Origin: JAVVEG01 sp032251455
GTDB lineage: Bacteria; Pseudomonadota; Gammaproteobacteria; Pseudomonadales; Pseudohongiellaceae
DNA: 24,334 nt
Assembly: GCA_032251455.1 (NCBI GenBank)
Contig: JAVVEG010000026.1
Span: forward strand, 1-24,334
Direction: 5' to 3'
Made by a program: the position numbers and the translations under genes
Part shown: piece after piece, positions 23,126 through 24,334 of the stretch
How positions within the stretch are numbered: the stretch's first letter is position 1
Layout: each line of letters starts with the position of its first letter
The notes under the pieces: generated by a model
Told to the model about the DNA's origin: nothing
The model's database searches: none
The model's input: only the letters and a program-made list of their open reading frames with translations

Positions 23126-24334
23126 ATGCTGACGAGATTCCCTGCCTCGCGATTACTTGGCTCCATGATTGCCATCATTTCTGGCTGTTTACTGTTTCTA
23201 TCATGGATTAGTGAATCCGGCTGGGTAGCATTGATACCCGACCTTTTATTGATGGGACAAAATACGGCATTGGCCTTGCTGTTACTTGGTGTTAGTATCG
23301 GTTTTTCCGATAGCTGTGCCACATCCAGAGTCAGGCTGTTATTTCTTCTGGTCATTGCCCTGGCCCTGACACCATTGCTGCAAGGCTTATTCAATGCCTA
23401 TCCAACCGATAGCTATTTTCGTGTTCTGTTGAATACCTTGCCAGCCGAAGGAGCATGGCCGGGTCGAATGTCACGCGCTGAAGCCTTTGCCATCGTGTTG
23501 TTGGCAGGGGCTGCCCTGAGCTTGCAGGGTAGACTGCTCGCCCATGTCGTCTTTGCGATCCTTGGTGCGAGCTGCGTAACACTTATAACCCTCCCCCAAC
23601 TTACCTACAAAGCGATTGACTCAATTCTTTTAGGGGCCATCTATATACCTGCTCAGGGTACTTTCAGCTTGCTCACCACACTGTGTATGTTTCTGGCAGC
23701 GTTGGCGGTCATCTGCCAGGGCTTAAAGCACTCAGCCTATGCCGATTGGCAATCCGATAATCCGGGGCGCGCTGTCGCCATCAAGGTCATCATGCTGCTG
23801 ACGGTGTTAATAAGCATTGCAATATCAAGTGTCGTTGGCTTTATACCCGAGGCAACACTCTCTTTCATCTTGACGTTGTTACTGTTGATGACAGCTTTTG
23901 GTTTTCTGATTATCTATCATCAGATAGTGGCAGCAGTTGACGCCAGAGAGCAGACTGAGAAGGAACTCAAGGAAAGGGAAGCAATGCTGGAGCAGGCCCA
24001 ACGGCAGGCTGGTATCGGCTGTTGGCGACTGACTTTGACTACCGGAGAGCTGTTGTGGTCGCAGGAGTGTTATCGGATCTTCGGTATAGCCGCCTCAACA
24101 CCTTTGCGTTATGAGAGTTTTCTGGAATTGATTCACCCTGATGAGCGGGAACTGGTTAATAAAGTCTGGAACAAGGCCCTTCAGAGTGGCGATTATGATA
24201 TTGAACACCGCATCGTTGTCGCCGGATGCATCAGATGGGTTAGGGAGCGAGCTGTTTTTCAACGCGAGCATGACGAAACGCTTGTTATCCTGGGTACCGT
24301 GCAGGACATTACTGCCATGAAGACCAAAGAGAGC
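23126..24334 (+). CDS. Multi-TM PAS-domain sensor protein (3' end beyond window)
   Basis: The frame is open from the ATG at 23126 to the window end (403 codons, no stop). The first ~270 residues form about eight to nine hydrophobic helices. Three segments look like repeats of one unit: LMGQNTALALLLLGVSI (~42-58), RMSRAEAFAIVLLAGAAL (~114-131) and IPAQGTFSLLTTLCMFLAAL (~174-193). A short coiled-coil-like helix (~270-295, EQTEKELKEREAMLEQAQ) leads into a PAS_3-type domain (~296-397: GIGCWRLTLTTGELLWSQECYRIFG, LIHPDERELV, RWVRERAVF, LGTVQDITAMK). The missing output domain is probably a histidine kinase or a GGDEF/EAL cyclase/phosphodiesterase. No clear ribosome site precedes the ATG; another ATG lies at codon 14. 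A predicted FNR-type promoter lies upstream. Confidence 0.82.
   Translation, partial: MLTRFPASRLLGSMIAIISGCLLFLSWISESGWVALIPDLLLMGQNTALALLLLGVSIGFSDSCATSRVRLLFLLVIALALTPLLQGLFNAYPTDSYFRVLLNTLPAEGAWPGRMSRAEAFAIVLLAGAALSLQGRLLAHVVFAILGASCVTLITLPQLTYKAIDSILLGAIYIPAQGTFSLLTTLCMFLAALAVICQGLKHSAYADWQSDNPGRAVAIKVIMLLTVLISIAISSVVGFIPEATLSFILTLLLLMTAFGFLIIYHQIVAAVDAREQTEKELKEREAMLEQAQRQAGIGCWRLTLTTGELLWSQECYRIFGIAASTPLRYESFLELIHPDERELVNKVWNKALQSGDYDIEHRIVVAGCIRWVRERAVFQREHDETLVILGTVQDITAMKTKES

Overview
The window looks like a draft-assembly piece of a gammaproteobacterial chromosome, possibly marine or salt-adapted. This is inferred from gene content: an Aer-like PAS chemoreceptor, a complete Entner-Doudoroff operon, an aspartokinase of the type usually found in ectoine clusters, a NosR/NirI-like flavo-iron-sulfur protein, a TonB-dependent receptor and a membrane-bound AraC regulator. 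No rRNA, tRNA, insertion sequence, integrase, prophage or CRISPR array was seen. Three runs of exactly 100 N (3374-3473, 4632-4731, 15423-15522) are scaffold placeholders. One cuts a gene and one is flanked by the same 55 bases on both sides.

Layout. 1-1205: a DUF1428 protein and an exported GlcG/HbpS-type protein, both +. 1253-3151: a DUF885 lipoprotein, probably a metallopeptidase, -. 3535-4905: a GNAT acetyltransferase fused to a carbon-nitrogen hydrolase, interrupted by a gap that removes the nucleophile cysteine, +. 5046-7190: a TonB-dependent receptor, +. 7302-10866: a probable + operon of Ask_Ect-type aspartokinase, glutathione S-transferase, a small unknown lipoprotein and an isomerase-like crotonase. 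10845-12962: a NosR-like membrane protein on -, divergent from a 7-TM AraC-family regulator (13033-14130), which is followed by a beta-lactamase-fold serine hydrolase (14213-15418). 15579-20909: zwf-pgl-edd-eda plus a hemolysin-III/PAQR membrane protein as a tightly packed - operon. This set takes glucose 6-phosphate to pyruvate and glyceraldehyde 3-phosphate. 21083-22663: an Aer-like chemoreceptor, -. 22664-23125: a long AT-rich intergenic region. 23126-24334: the start of a multi-TM PAS sensor on +, running off the window.

Most genes are ordinary members of known families, and I found no clearly new multi-gene system. The observations most worth following are: an FNR/Anr-type box placed as in a class II promoter ahead of the truncated PAS sensor; a NosR-like flavoprotein with no nos genes, sharing a palindrome-containing promoter region with a membrane-anchored AraC regulator; an ectoine-type aspartokinase outside an ect cluster; a crotonase whose residues point to isomerase rather than hydratase chemistry; and two assembly gaps whose N lengths are demonstrably or probably wrong.
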